A stretch of 64,000 nt of DNA from the NCBI RefSeq assembly GCF_032854445.1, contig NC_088306.1, forward strand, positions 25,207,764 to 25,271,763, in the 5' to 3' direction. This document shows positions 31,960 to 45,799 of the stretch, piece by piece (position 1 is the stretch's first letter; each line of letters starts with the position of its first letter). Source of the DNA: Liolophura sinensis (Eukaryota; Mollusca; Polyplacophora; Chitonida; Chitonidae). The notes under the pieces are model-generated. The model was not told where the DNA came from. It saw only the letters and a list, made by a program, of their open reading frames with translations, and searched no databases. Made by a program: the position numbers and the translations under genes.

Positions 31960-32095
31960 TTACTTATTTATCTTATTTGTGTTTTGCGCCGTACTCAAGA
32001 ATATTATGGTGGGAGGAAACTGGGCAGAACCGGGGGAAAACTCACGATCATCTGTCGGGTTGCTGACAGGCCTCCCCGTACGGCCGGAGATGAAC
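31960..32095 (-). mobile_element. V-SINE-like element, internally deleted
   Basis: TTTTGCGCCGTACTCAAGAA joins directly to TATTATGGTGGGAGGAAACT, so about 35 bases of the core are missing. It then continues to CCTCCCCGTACGGCCGG. Confidence 0.8.
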
Positions 32096-32169
32096 ATACC
32101 ATATTGGTGGACCGCAAGTGGTCTTCATCGTCACACAGACAACAAGAACTAGACAGAGAGAGAATTCAC

Positions 32170-32520
32170 AAGTCCCTTCTTCAATTGGTAGTGCGTCCGC
32201 TTCGGGCGCAGTAGACCTAGGGTCAATCATGGGTCGAGTCACACCGAAGACCTTAGAAGAGGAAGTAGTAGCTTCCTCGCTTGGCGTTCAGTATGAAAGG
32301 GATAGTGCAACGACTGGTTGACACGTATCAGTAATAATGGCTCGAGCGAGGCGCCTTACTTGCCTTCCGTAAGTCGTCTCAGGGAAGCAGCACTAGATAA
32401 GAGCGGTGGAAATTTGTCCTGCAACGAGGAGGTACGCTACATGCACTCAAGGACTCCTTCGTCGTCATATGACTGAAAAATTGTTAAGTGCAACGTTAAA
32501 CCACAAGCACTCACTGACTC
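32170..32520 (+). mobile_element. SINE2 element, near full length
   Basis: The head TTCAATTGGTAGTGCGTCCG and GGGTCGAGTCACACCGAAG is tRNA-like. It continues through CTTCCTCGCTTGGCGTTCAG, GTCTCAGGGAAGCAGCACTA and GTCATATGACTGAAAAATTG to TTAAGTGCAACGTTAAACC. Confidence 0.8.
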
Positions 32521-32770
32521 ACTCATTCCGTCTTCAATTAAGGTAAGGGATGAACCAGCACGTGCACCCGATTATACTATCAATGGGAAGTCATCCTGAC
32601 TGTCTAAATGGTCTGTTATGTTTAACTACTTGAACCGTCAACCTGTAAAAAGATTACGGTACTGACTTTAGAATAAGACACTAATCAAATTTTTATAATG
32701 ACATTTTCCATGGATCGAGCATTACACGAGTTATGTGTATGTGAAAACCAACCTCAACCTTCAAGCCTTC

Positions 32771-33034
32771 CTGGCCGAGGTGGTTAGCACGCCAATACGG
32801 CGTAATGACCCAGAAGCCTCTTACCGATTCGGTTGCTGTGAGTTCAAGTCTAGCTCATGCGGGCTTCCTCTCCGGCTGCACGTGGGTAGGTCTATCAGTA
32901 GATTGTGAATGGCTATCGGTTTCCCCTGGGCTTTGCCGGTTTCTTCCCACCATATCGCTGATCGCCGTCGTATAAGTGAAAAATTCTTGAACACGGCCTA
33001 AAACACCAATCAAATAAATAAATAAATAAATAAA
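32771..33034 (+). mobile_element. V-SINE-like element, full length
   Basis: Head GGTGGTTAGCACGCC, B box GAGTTCAAGTC, body and core, ending CCAATCAAATAAATAAATAA. Slightly diverged in the core (GCTGATCGCCGTCGTATAAG). Confidence 0.88.
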
Positions 33035-33789
33035 CGCAACATTTATAGCAGACCAATAACTTTGGTTTGTAAATCACGAGATGTATATGTAGCTGGTAAA
33101 AATGGTGGCTTGATAAATGTTTAAACCCTTTTTCTGTAAGTGTATAGTACTTGTTATTGCTGTCGATTACTTCGAACGTTTTCGAAATGTCTATCTACGT
33201 CCAACTAACACCGGTCATTAAACCTTGGCTTATTTCCAAGCTCACTGATAGTAGACATTTAGTTGGATTGAAAGAACACCCATAAGATTCTGATTTTAGC
33301 CCCTACATCCAGAGCCGTAATCATTACTTTGAAACATACTTATCAGATGTGCCAATGCCGAACAAATGGTCCGAACTGAGTGCCATGACACCACAAACCA
33401 ACAATGAAGTCCATGAAAAATTTATTTATTACGTTGGTGAGTTATGTTTTAATTAGAAAAACGCCATTGAGGTTTATTTGTAAAGAAAAGAAGGCAGATT
33501 CCCGCGGATACTATAGTACCTGGCAAAGTTAAAGCGACTGTCGAATTAGCGCCAGCTACATTCGATCACAAGGCCTCACCGCTCAAGGGTTTGTCATGTG
33601 AGAACTCATTGTAAAACACGACCAAAGAATATCCATCGATAAAGAAATTCAAACATAAATTATTGACATGAACAAAACAGTGAGCACGTGGTTTATACCC
33701 AAATTTGTAAGTATAGACGTGTTAAATACATGCTTAGCTAAGATATCTGTCTCATTATGACCTGGAACTGGACTCGAACCTACAGCAGG
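33035..33789. other. No supported feature
   Basis: Nothing recognised; ordinary AT-rich sequence. Confidence 0.45.
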
Positions 33790-34005
33790 GGCCTCCATGG
33801 CTCAGTTGGCTAGCACGCTAGCTCGCTGTGAGTTCGTGTCCAACTCATGCTGGCTTCCTCTCCAGCCGTACGTGGGAAGGCCTTCCGGCAACCTGCGGGT
33901 TGTCGTTTTTTTCCCCCGGGCTCTGCCCGGTTTCCTCGCACCAAAAAGCTGACCGCCGTCGTACAAGTGAAATATTCTTGAGTGCGGCGTAAAACGCCAA
34001 TCAAA

Positions 34006-34076
<71 letters not shown>

Positions 34077-34080
34077 ATAT
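33790..34080 (+). mobile_element. V-SINE-like element with expanded (AAAT)n tail
   Basis: The head is shortened (GTTGGCTAGCACGCTAGCTC joins GCTGTGAGTTCGTGTCC, so about 35 bases are deleted). The core is intact. The (AAAT) tail covers about 75 bases (34004-34078), far longer than in other copies, and so behaves as a microsatellite. Confidence 0.88.
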
Positions 34081-34089
34081 AATTCGAAC

Positions 34090-34190
34090 TGGCATCAATG
34101 AATCTTTTCATCTAATTTCTTCTTAAGACATGGTTCGTGTGATTTGCTACTATTTAAGAATTTACATGAATAGTTAAACCGAAACCCTCA
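34090..34190 (+). repeat. REP-B fragment
   Basis: GCATCAATGAATCTTTTCAT, CTTAAGACATGG, TGTGATTTGCTACTATTTAA and TTACATGAATAGTTAAAC correspond to the REP-B middle. Confidence 0.65.
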
Positions 34191-34191
34191 G

Positions 34192-34330
34192 TGGTCTATT
34201 GGTTAGACCCTGGAATCAAACTCGGTTCGGGTCATACCGAAGCCTTTAAAAAAGGGTACTTGTTTCTTCGCTGAGAGGTTAGGGCAAAGAAACATGTTAA
34301 GCTGGCCCGGTCACCTCTATATTAATGTCA
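34192..34330 (+). mobile_element. SINE2, left half of a split copy
   Basis: GGTCTATTGGTTAGACCCTG (head), CGGTTCGGGTCATACCGAAG (B-box region), GAGAGGTTAGGGCAAAGAAA and TGGCCCGGTCACCTCTATAT follow SINE2 order up to TAATGTCA. The right half resumes at 35421 beyond a reverse-transcriptase insertion. Confidence 0.75.
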
Positions 34331-35420
34331 TAGGCAACAAAGCCTTCTTCAGTTCCACTAAGTACCAGAGTTATCATTCACAGGATGTTACTGTGTTTCT
34401 GTGATATGTCATTTCTCATGAATGACATATGTGTGAAATTCGGGGAAACCATGTATCGGCAGTGTATTGGTGTTCCGATGGGTGCAGATTGTGGCCCCCT
34501 TTTGGGCGACCTACGCCTGTTCTTGTACGGGTGAAACTGTGTGCGAAGACTGTGAAGGAGTAATCCTCACTAGGCCCGATCTCTCTCATTCACTAGACGG
34601 GATATTGATGATCTGCTAGCTTTAAGCAATCCATACATAGCAAAGGCTGTGAAAGATATTTGCCCATCTTCGCTTGATTTACAAGAAACCACAGACCCTC
34701 CAGATGACACACCTTATCTGGACCTATATTTGTACAAAGATCAAAACGGGTTCCTCTCTCGCAGACTTTACGACACGAGGTTTCAATTTTGATATTGTAA
34801 GTTGTTCTTGCTTACACAGCAATATTCCGAAGGGCCCTGCATATGGCATGTGCATATCTTGCCTTGTAGCATTTGTTAGATCTTGCATATTTTCTGACGA
34901 TTTCAATCAACGTCACAAGTTATTACTACAAAAACTGGTGTATCAGGGTTATTCCATGAAATGCCTTCACTCCAAGTTTTTTAAGTTTTACGGTGAGTAT
35001 ACTTCTCGTGTAAGTAAGTGCAGGACGTCCCGAATATCTCGCACTCTGATTCATGATTGTGTCTGGTTCCGCTGGAAATAAATTGCTGCGTTGGAAATAT
35101 GAACAGATGCAATCAGAGCACAACTCAGATAAATGTTTTGTTATCGACAACTGATATTCTAGTATGGTACACGATTTGAATACTGATTTCGCTCAGTCGC
35201 CTAGAACATAGCTTGCGTCTTTCCAAAATCACTGAAAACTGTTGACTACTTCTCTTTGCATGATTCTGTCCTTTTTTGGTACTTTATATACCTTCTTAGT
35301 TCTTTGGTGGTTTGTGTTATACGTCGTTTTTCGGAATTGACCTTGTGATTATTGAACTGGAATGTCATTACTGGTTGGCAGCTGGTATACGAATGTCTGT
35401 TTCGACTCATGGATTGTGTA
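34331..35420 (+). pseudogene. Penelope-like reverse transcriptase, broken
   Basis: The parent protein copies element RNA into DNA. Pieces in order: KAFFSSTKYQ, then GETMYRQCIGVPMGADCGPL (motif B region), RDIDDLLALSNP (catalytic DD; the usual YIDD Tyr is Asp), TPYLDLYLYKDQNGFL, then NIPKGPAYGMCIS and HSKFFKFYGEY in another frame. At least one stop (after LFLYG) and two frame changes make it non-functional. About 350 bases of 3' sequence follow, shared with 48960-49205. I assign Penelope-like from the GxPMG..C.PLL and YIDD style; the endonuclease is absent, so a related class is possible. The element interrupts a SINE2. Confidence 0.7.
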
Positions 35421-35605
35421 TAATGTGACACAGTGGGCAGTCATGCCTGGTGTCTTCTGCATGAGACGTGTACTTCAGGGACGACAATACCTTTGCGGCA
35501 TGGGGCCGCCCAGAAGACAAAGTATATATGCACACCTAATGACTCCTCGTCGTCAGATGACTGAAAATTTGTTCAGTACAACTTAAAACCCGAAACATAT
35601 ATACA
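35421..35605 (+). mobile_element. SINE2, right half of the split copy
   Basis: TAATGTGACA, CTGGTGTCTTCTGCATGAGA, TACTTCAGGGACGACAATAC, CTCGTCGTCAGATGACTGAA and TTGTTCAGTACAACTTAAAA complete the element broken at 34330. The repeated TAATGT at both junctions fits a target-site duplication. Confidence 0.72.
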
Positions 35606-36317
35606 TATATTCGAACAGGCGATCTCACTGGTAATGGGCCTTTAGGTGACATCGAGTCAGCGCTTTAACAATCGGATCCAGAGAGAGCCCCAAGTCAGAA
35701 CACAATGACGCATCAATCAAGAAGACTGTTTCTTATATTACCAGCTCCAGGTTCCCGCCGTGCTCCTTATCTTCTTTTTCCAAATAAACCAAATCCCCTG
35801 AGATTTATCCATCAAGCATTTATGTGAAATACCAAATTAAATCAAGAACAAAAACATACTGCACAAATTCAACCCCTTGAGGTCTTCTGGCAAAGCGATG
35901 ATTAAACCGAAACCAATCATGCCCTTGTTCCTGATTTATTCATGAATAACGCTACGTGAAAATTTGTAGATTATTACCAAAATGCCTTTTCTTGTATATC
36001 TCCTCATGTTACAGAATGTTACCTGTAATAATTAATGTTGTATCTCCAACTGAATAAAGTGTCTTTGAGCAAAAGTCAAATTAGTTTTTATTGCCAGTCT
36101 AAAGTATCGCAAACTCAAATTCCTATCTTGTTTTGTTTTAATATATATAGTTAAATATATGGACGAAGCTATTGAAAGAAAGAAACTATTAAAAAAAGAA
36201 TGAAAGCTATTTGATAGAATATAATGGAATTATATTCGTAAACATTGTAATATTACACGTAAAAAAACTACAGCGTGAAGAGTGCTGCAAAAACAGAGTG
36301 GTGGCGAATATTCAGAC
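35606..36317. other. No supported feature
   Basis: AT-rich sequence without recognised repeats or exons. Confidence 0.45.
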
Positions 36318-36377
36318 ATAACAAGAGAAATACGGTCTCTTGTCAATTTACCTCGGTTAGGGCTTTATTCTAAATGT
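36318..36377 (-). repeat. REP-B fragment
   Basis: AAATACGGTCTCTTGTCAAT, TTACCTCGGTTAGGGCTTTA and TTCTAAATGTTC are the minus-strand middle of REP-B, cut by the V-SINE-like copy that follows. Confidence 0.7.
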
Positions 36378-36527
36378 TCGCTCTCCGGCGGTCTGTCAGC
36401 AACCTGCGGATGGTCGTGGCTCTCCCCCCGGGCTCTGCCCGCTTCCCTCCCACCATATTGCTGGCCGCCGTCATATAAGTGAAATATTCTTGAGTGCAGC
36501 GTAAAACAGAAATCAAATAAATAAATA
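36378..36527 (+). mobile_element. V-SINE-like element, 5' truncated
   Basis: Begins at CTCTCCGGCGGTCTGTCAGC and runs through the core to CAGAAATCAAATAAATAAAT. The 5' end lies directly in REP-B, consistent with insertion into it. Confidence 0.86.
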
Positions 36528-37324
36528 AATCTAACTGTTCATGTACATGCCTAAAAAGTGGCAACTTATACATCTCTTATCACCTAGGCTGAAACGAAAA
36601 TAAGGTACAAAAACTGAAGTAATGTGTTAAGAATTATTAGACGTCACTGATCCAGAATTACTGCAAATAAAGTGTTGTCATCAAATTTAACATTTAACAT
36701 TTACATTAAAGCAAAAACTCGCCCTGCGAATAACATATATCACGTATTATATGTATTAACATAAAAGGCACGATCCAAATTTTTGAGGGATTTGCTAAAA
36801 AAAACGTTATACTTTGACAGTATTTTACAAATAATTCCTGTCTTACTTAACCTTAGTTTGTTAGGAAAGGAAATTTTCAGCTGCTGAAAAAAATACCTAA
36901 AATAAGACTAAAAATCCAATATTTGTCGATAACAACATATGTCAATAGCAATACTGAGTCAATGAACAAAACATCCCGCCTATAGCATTGGTACAAGTGT
37001 AATGACACCATAGAGCATGTTTAATAATAGATTTGTTTAATAAGAACCTTAGCCTGGGCAGTAAATTGAAAGGTTCAAAGAAAGGAAATGAATGTCTGAT
37101 TCGTGTCCTTCTCTAATACAACCCGCTGTTGCCATCATAACCTTCGCCGTCCAGTGCATACATCTTCTTTATCATACTAATACAATGAATGCTGTGCTAA
37201 GTTCACCGAGCTGTACCTCTGTCTTTATATCGGCCTTTCCGTCAACATTCTTTGAGGGCGGATTGCTGAAGAACACTTGCCTTTCACAGATATGTTGTGC
37301 ATATCTGTAACATGCCTCCTTGTT
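36528..37324. other. No supported feature
   Basis: Nothing recognised. Confidence 0.45.
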
Positions 37325-37420
37325 TCCCCCCGGGCGCTCCGGTTTCTTACGTCCAGAAATCTGGCCGCAAAATATGAGTGAAAAGTTTCTTTGAGTATGA
37401 CGTTAAACAACAAACAGATA
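37325..37420 (+). repeat. SINE tail variant
   Basis: CGGGCGCTCCGGTTTCTTAC, CAGAAATCTGGCCGCAAAAT and TTGAGTATGACGTTAAACAA form a relative of the V-SINE-like core and tail, with a different central sequence; similar pieces lie at 24183 and 60225. Confidence 0.55.
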
Positions 37421-39618
<2,198 letters not shown>

Positions 39619-39864
39619 TTACTGTTCTTCATATTTACTTTCGTGATGAGGTGGTGGCGAAAAGAGTTTGTCGACAACATGAGCTGTATACATGTGGGTT
39701 TTGTTAACCATTATCGAGGTTGTCATGGATATCCATATTTCGTTAAAAAAAACAGAACCCTTCCCACTCAAAGTAATTCTGACCAAAGCTGTGTAGTCCG
39801 TTGTCAGTTGTTGTCGGGATGATTTGTATGCAGCCTGGTACAACCTAGTACACATGTTCTCATC
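39619..39864 (-). CDS. Possible terminal exon or small gene
   Basis: A minus-strand frame of 78 codons starting NMCTRLYQAAYKSSRQQL and ending LFSPPPHHESKYEEQ. Composition is balanced and protein-like, with a hydrophilic C-terminus. No domain is recognised. An upstream CTCTCGTGATGAG|AAC could be an acceptor, and ATTAAA signals follow the stop. Neither start nor family is established. Confidence 0.3.
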   Translation of the reverse strand, partial: DENMCTRLYQAAYKSSRQQLTTDYTALVRITLSGKGSVFFNEIWISMTTSIMVNKTHMYTAHVVDKLFSPPPHHESKYEEQ

Positions 39865-40421
39865 ACGAGAGAATATTGATGAATGTGGTCTCAGGTTGAG
39901 ACCTCATTGTGCCGGAAGTGCTACCCGATCGGTGTACGCATTGTACAATTTCTTTAGATCAATAGAGTCTCTGTACCATAATATTTCGTGACTTTATGGC
40001 TGTAGAATTAACTCGGTGGAGAAATACGTTTCGCATATGAGATACAGGCCCCTCTGATTCTAAAAATCAACCAGTATCTGTGAAATATTGATGTGATGAT
40101 TTTATGATGGAAAGGACATTTTTATTTATTTGTTTTTTTGTGTGTGTTTTTGTTTATTTTTTTATTTTTTTTTTATTTTTACACCTTGAAGCCGGTCAGA
40201 GACCATCCACAGGTTAGGAAAAACATGAGGGCAACATTTTGTTCTCCATCGATGGTGTTATTTTAAGTGAGTCTTGGTTTGACAGCAAACTTGGCTTGGC
40301 ACCAAACTAAAGCAACGGATACAGATAAACAATGATTTTGGTGGGGTTTTTTTTAAAGTGCTTGTTAATAATCAAGGTGGCTCTCCTTACTGTATAATAA
40401 TCTGTTAACAGACTGTTTCGT
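39865..40421. other. No gene; T-rich tract
   Basis: T-rich stretch near 40120-40180. A weak V-SINE-like scrap (AGACCATCCACAGGTTAGG) at 40200 is too short to call. Confidence 0.4.
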
Positions 40422-40735
40422 TGGCTTAATGGTACGAGCGTCCGCTTCCAAGTCGGGAGACCCGGGTTCAAAGCCGAAGACTTTAAAAATGGTACTTGCT
40501 GTTGTATCGCTTGGCGCCCAGCATTGAGATGTTAGAGCAAGGAAACAGGACTGGTTGGCCCGGTGTCAGTATAATATGAGGTGTCATATCTGGTGTCTTA
40601 GGCATGATACTTCAGTAACGGCAGCACTTTAGCAGCATGGACTTGCCCTGCCACAAGAAGGCACAAGTACACGCACATAATGACTTCTTTTCGTCACATA
40701 ACTGAAAAATTGCTAAACACGACGTTAAACCTCAA
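40422..40735 (+). mobile_element. SINE2 element, full length
   Basis: The A box TGGCTTAATGG (40422-40432) and B box GGTTCAAAGCC (40465-40475) have tRNA-like spacing, so a pol III promoter is visible. The body then has GACTTTAAAAATGGTACTTG, GAGCAAGGAAACAGGACTGG, TCTGGTGTCTTAGGCATGAT and CACATAACTGAAAAATTGC, ending CACGACGTTAAACCTCAACC. No CCA or complete cloverleaf is expected, so this is not a tRNA gene. Confidence 0.85.
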
Positions 40736-41295
40736 CCATAGATGCATGTACATATACAATATTAACACGATTTACAGTTTTCCGGTATACTCATAGGTTG
40801 GAATGAACAAATATGGCCAGCGGGATAACTGGTTGTCAACTGTGCCTCAAAAACACTGTGCATTCGGGCTATAGACATTTGCAGCTATGCTAACCCTTCC
40901 ATCGCAATCACACACCGGTCATTAGTAGAGGTGAAAATTGCAGGGTGCATCCAGGAGCACTGATGATCACTGGCGGGACTCAGTCTTTAAATCGATGTAC
41001 ACACGTAACCTGTGTGAGGATACTTTTCCCATCACGTGTCTTATCAAGCCGTTACATCCCTCTATCCATCTACCACGCCCACATCCACCCTCTGGTAATG
41101 ACGAGTTCACCTAGTGCCATGAGATTCCCAAGATATAGCACTGCAGTGTTTCCATCCATACATCCTAGAAGATAGATGATGGAAAGAAGTAAAACACTTA
41201 GTACTCCTACATATAAATTATAATGGCTTTTCAACATCATACCTACCTCAGTAATTCCCCCCCCCCCCCACTCCACATCCCAATGTGTTGACAAT

Positions 41296-41486
41296 GTGGT
41301 CGCTGAGAGTTCAAGTCCAGCTCATACTGGCTTCCTCTGCGGCCATACGTGGGAAGGTTTTGCCGCAACCTGCGGATGGTCGTGGGTTTCCCCTGGCTCT
41401 GCCCGTTTTTCTCTCACCATAGTGCTGGCCGCCGTCGTATAAGTGAAATATTCTTGAGTACGGCGTAAAACACCGATCAAATAAAA
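41296..41486 (+). mobile_element. V-SINE-like element, 5' truncated
   Basis: Starts inside the tRNA-like head at GTGGTCGCTGAGAGTTCAAG and continues through body, core and CGGCGTAAAACACCGATCAA. Confidence 0.88.
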
Positions 41487-41682
41487 AACATTGCTTCAAT
41501 TTTGTTAATGACATGGCTTTAAACATAATGTCGGTTATTTTACAAGTGTCTTTATGCAGCAATCTGGTTTTAAGGCGTGCGTGTTTATGGTACTGCCTCA
41601 CTGTTGTGAGTAGTACAGTTACAAAGTTACTATGAATGGGAAAACTAAAAATCAAATAATTTTGTGATACTGAATTTTCGCG

Positions 41683-41705
41683 TGACGTCACGCATAGTGA
41701 CGTCA
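41683..41705. promoter_or_regulatory. Paired CRE-type octamers
   Basis: Two perfect TGACGTCA palindromes at 41683-41690 and 41698-41705, with further GACGTC half-matches near 41717 and 41910-41950. CREB/ATF-type factors bind this octamer. No promoter or exon next to them is known, so function is open. Confidence 0.4.
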
Positions 41706-44700
41706 TAGTGCAAAAGGACGTCAATGGCAATGGTCATGTTCAGATCAAATTGCACGCAGAACATCATTATTTACCCAAATTGTGGAAACCCAAGCCCACA
41801 CAAGAATATATTTCAGAAGATCAATCTAGTCATTTTTAATGAGTTTTCTATATTTTACATCCCGACCTATGTTAAAATTGGCATATTTGCCCCACCGTGC
41901 AGTAAAGCGACGTCATGTCACAAAGGGACGTCGCTCTGTTGTCGTAACGTCGTATCTGAAAACCTGCGTATTAGAACCATTCATGCCAAGGGTCCATATA
42001 TTCTGGTGAGACTTTAAATATTTACAATATGGTTTCATTGACTGTTTCTATAAGAAATGAGGATCGTAATTTGCATTCAGTTTCATGCAATGTGTTGGAA
42101 AATTGAACATGACATTTCACGGTATATAGATTTTGTAGAGATTTCCCCCCATCAATTTCAACATATTTTACTACACCACCTTAACCTTGAAAATTAACAA
42201 AACAATTTTACAAGCTGCAGCTATCAGAGCCTATTCAAGACTTACTGCCGCTAACACCGTAGAGAAACCGTTTCTGCTGAGAGCCATACATAGTCATTGT
42301 AATGAGCGACTGTCAATCACTCAGGTAGTTTACCGTTAGCTGATGTGTAGGGGATGTGATCGACGGAAGTGAATGAACGTCAGCTCTGTGTCAAGGATTG
42401 GTGTGAATCAAGACGTTATACCAGCTATCGACCAAAATGGACGTTTCAAGTCAACAAACAAAGGACAAACGTATCCGATGAAGTTTAATTTAGTTCTTAC
42501 TGCTGTAATGTAAATGTTTACATGATAGCACATTTACACGCCCCTTAGCACCACGGTTTAAGCAGAATTATGTCGGAACTACTACGGAAAATGATACTTG
42601 TATATTTGTGTAAAGTATAGGATTAAGACAGATTCCTACAGCCAACAGTTTTCAATGATGTTGGGAAGATGCAATGAATATTCTAAGCGAATGAATGAAA
42701 TTGCGCGATGCCAGCCAAGCAAGACGTGAGCAACGTGATAATACGTGCCAAATGATGGTACTCCGCCATAAATTATAATGGACCAAATATGTAATTCAGC
42801 TTTTTTCGCTTTGAGTTCTGCTATTTTGTCGCACTTTTCTTTTTAATATAGATGTAGTTCAAATATCTTCTCTTCAGAATTTTTTAATGTCAAAGAAGGT
42901 CTCCTGTTTTTTTCCTGTTCGAGAAAGCAATGAACTAGTTTAAAATAAATAATATGCGAACTAGGCATAAAGTTAACCAATCAGATGTTTTCATGGTTAT
43001 GCTCTTTGTATTTATGTTCTTCTATTTAAAGCCTGTATTGTGATTCAAGTCACACAGGTACTGGAAAACCATTATAGAAAACATTCACAGAATAAAGTAT
43101 GACACTGGCCAGTACTATATGTGATTACCTAGCCCGTGGGGAAATCAAATACATATCGGTTTTAACGCTAACTATTGATTTACAATTGCAATCTGCGATA
43201 TGTTTCTTTTTTTCTTCCATATCATCGTGCTATAGTAAAATGAAATCGGTGATATGTTTAATTAGGACATGTCATCTGATGTTCTTCGACAGGATGCTTA
43301 TAGAAATAAACTCTTATTAAATATTTACCAAATCTTGCGGCTCATCTGTCATAAGAATGTAGTCGTGTCCTGAGATCATCTTTTCGCCCCCAGATAATTC
43401 ATCTGCAGGCAAACTGTATTATGGGCTTATCTCTCATGACCAATGGGCTCGTAATTAAAACTCACGTGTCAAACATTCCATCCATTGTATAACGCAGCAC
43501 CATTTAAACCTCAAACTGAATTTTTGAAATTCCCTCTAAATGTTTTTACTTAATAAAGTCCGTTATCAGGAGAATGGTAATAAGAATATAGCTATGCGAC
43601 AAAAGACATGATTTTTTTTCAGGATGCGCTCAGCAATAAAGAGTTGTATGACTAAATACAATTTGAGTCTCTGATTTATTTATAAGCGTTTGGCGTTCTA
43701 AGCTACAGCTTTGATTTGCAGCATGTCTAAAAAAAGCGCAACGTTTTCAGCTTCACCTAGGTAAGATTCAGTCATTATTAGGTGAAAATCCTGGGAAGCC
43801 AGTAGACAAGAAAAGGGGCTCCTTTAGCCAACATATTTTGTTTGATTGATTCATTGATCGATTGATTGATTCATTGATTAGTTTAAATTTAACGTTTTCC
43901 ACTTTCAACGCTTTATTCCGGCATTGAACGAAAGCAGTCATAAGACCAGCACATATTCGTTGTGCCGACTGACTGAAATGCTATTCTAAAGGTACCAGGT
44001 CACATTATTTTACTTGGATTACCCCTTTTACAATGGACCTCAACAAAGGAATTGCCAAAGTTGTGAATGTTGTAACATACGAGGCCATCCACGCGTACAT
44101 TGTCAGAATTCCTAGTAAACGTTCAGCGATTACTGTATATTTTTGTATGTACATCATACATTCCACATTTATAAGACGAACTGGGGTATTTTTGTGAGAC
44201 GGTTGTGTTTTTAGAATTATCTATATTAAATCACAACTTTTCTGAAGAACATAGGCATATACGTCCACTGTAGCATGCGTGAATGAGGACTACAAGTGTA
44301 GCCTGCATCGTTCTGAGTAAATGGCTCACTAAAGGTTTACCAAGATAAATGTTAAGCTTTACAGAAAAAAGTTTATGTGAACTGAAACTTTATTAAATCG
44401 GATGCAGCCCATCTCCACCTTTTCAGTAAAAGTTTATGGGACAGTTTTAAAAGTGTGGTTCGAATGGCTGTCTGAAAACCGCAGGGAACACCAGATGATG
44501 ATATGTAGAGATTTCGCTGATTACCCTGTCTCAAGGCTTTATCTGCAAAAATCGGGTGACTATATCGTTTTTTTATTGTCTTACATGAAACTGGTTGGAG
44601 ATCGCTTGCCTTTGTACAGCCTGCACGGCACATGTTGGAAAGTTCATCAATTTATTGCCGGCTGATTCGGCGGTTTACTCCTGCTACCCAGGTTTCCTCC

Positions 44701-45029
44701 GCCCCTGTTGTTGTTTTAATGAAATCTTGTTGAATTCTGATTGAAGGACAATCAATAAAATCTAATAGGCCAGTTTCGATTTCGCTCTCTTTTATCGTTG
44801 AAGATATATTAAGTCATACCGTACTTTGGGACCTGTTAAAAGTGATTGGCGACTATTTTTTATTTCTTTTTTGACAAGTTACAAGATGCATGAAGACTAT
44901 TTTCGAACTAGAAACTACCATAATATGTAATGTATTTGACACACTACCGGATTGAACTGTACCTCTCAGTCTTGATTTTTACTGTTTTTTTTTCTTTCTA
45001 AAACGTTTGCAATCAGTGTTATGGTTACA
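41706..45029. other. Largely featureless
   Basis: Only a REP-B scrap at 42495-42575 (CATTTACACGCCCCTTAGCA, GGTTTAAGCAGAATTATG, minus) and a TGATTGATTCATTGAT low-complexity patch at 43850-43890. No splice-bounded exon identified. Confidence 0.45.
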
Positions 45030-45095
45030 AGGGGGGCCAACCATCGACCTTTGGCAAGACGTTGACGAGCTTTCACATCACGCACTTGTGTCGTA
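45030..45095 (-). repeat. SINE-like family 3 body fragment
   Basis: ACCATCGACCTTTGGCAAGA and CGTTGACGAGCTTTCACATC match the body of copies at 411 and 12080; the tail is missing. Confidence 0.5.
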
Positions 45096-45799
45096 CAGAT
45101 ATTCACATTTTAAGGGTGTTTAAAGACTGGCTGTACAAATGGTATCACGATCACCACGGAGATTTTACTGTCACCATTGTCAAACGAAAAAGGATCCACA
45201 AATTCCTTGATACAGAAAGGCAGAACCTCATGAAAGAAAAGCATCTTAGAATCTGAGCAACTCGGCAACGACCCATGCCCCTTAAAGAACAAGATAGGCT
45301 ACAGAGTAGGCCCTAGCGGTACAAGCACCCGCCTACCTCTGAGTAACCTTCGTCATTTGATTATCTTTATTTCGTCACTCTCCGTTATCGAATTGTGCAA
45401 CTCTCAAAATTTACTTAAATTCCCTGTTGAACCACAGAGATAAGCAATCTACGCAGTGCTGTCGTGGTTAGGCGCTTTTTCCTTAAACACTTTCAGGCTG
45501 CATCCCACTATCGATTAATATACAGTCGTATAAAGTTTTATGGATCGCTAGGCAATGGCAGATAAGATCATTATGGCCAGATCTTGTTGATATGTTGCAA
45601 TCTAAACACCATTTACCTGGGAAGCATTCATAATTGACACACAATAATGAATTGAAATGTGATCAGGCACAGAGTTTCGTAACGTTATCCCAATATTCTG
45701 CTTGAAGATACATTGCCTGTTTTCGAAAGAACTACAAACAATATCCATCAAAATAATAAATAAATCAGTTGATGTGCAATCAGTAGAGAAGAATGTACA

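Noticed and set aside
33802-34098. 98-codon minus-strand frame with repeated LFIY
   Set aside because: The (AAAT)n tail and body of a SINE.
40422-40495. tRNA gene at the SINE2 head
   Set aside because: Spacing of A and B boxes is tRNA-like, but the acceptor stem does not close and the body continues as SINE2.
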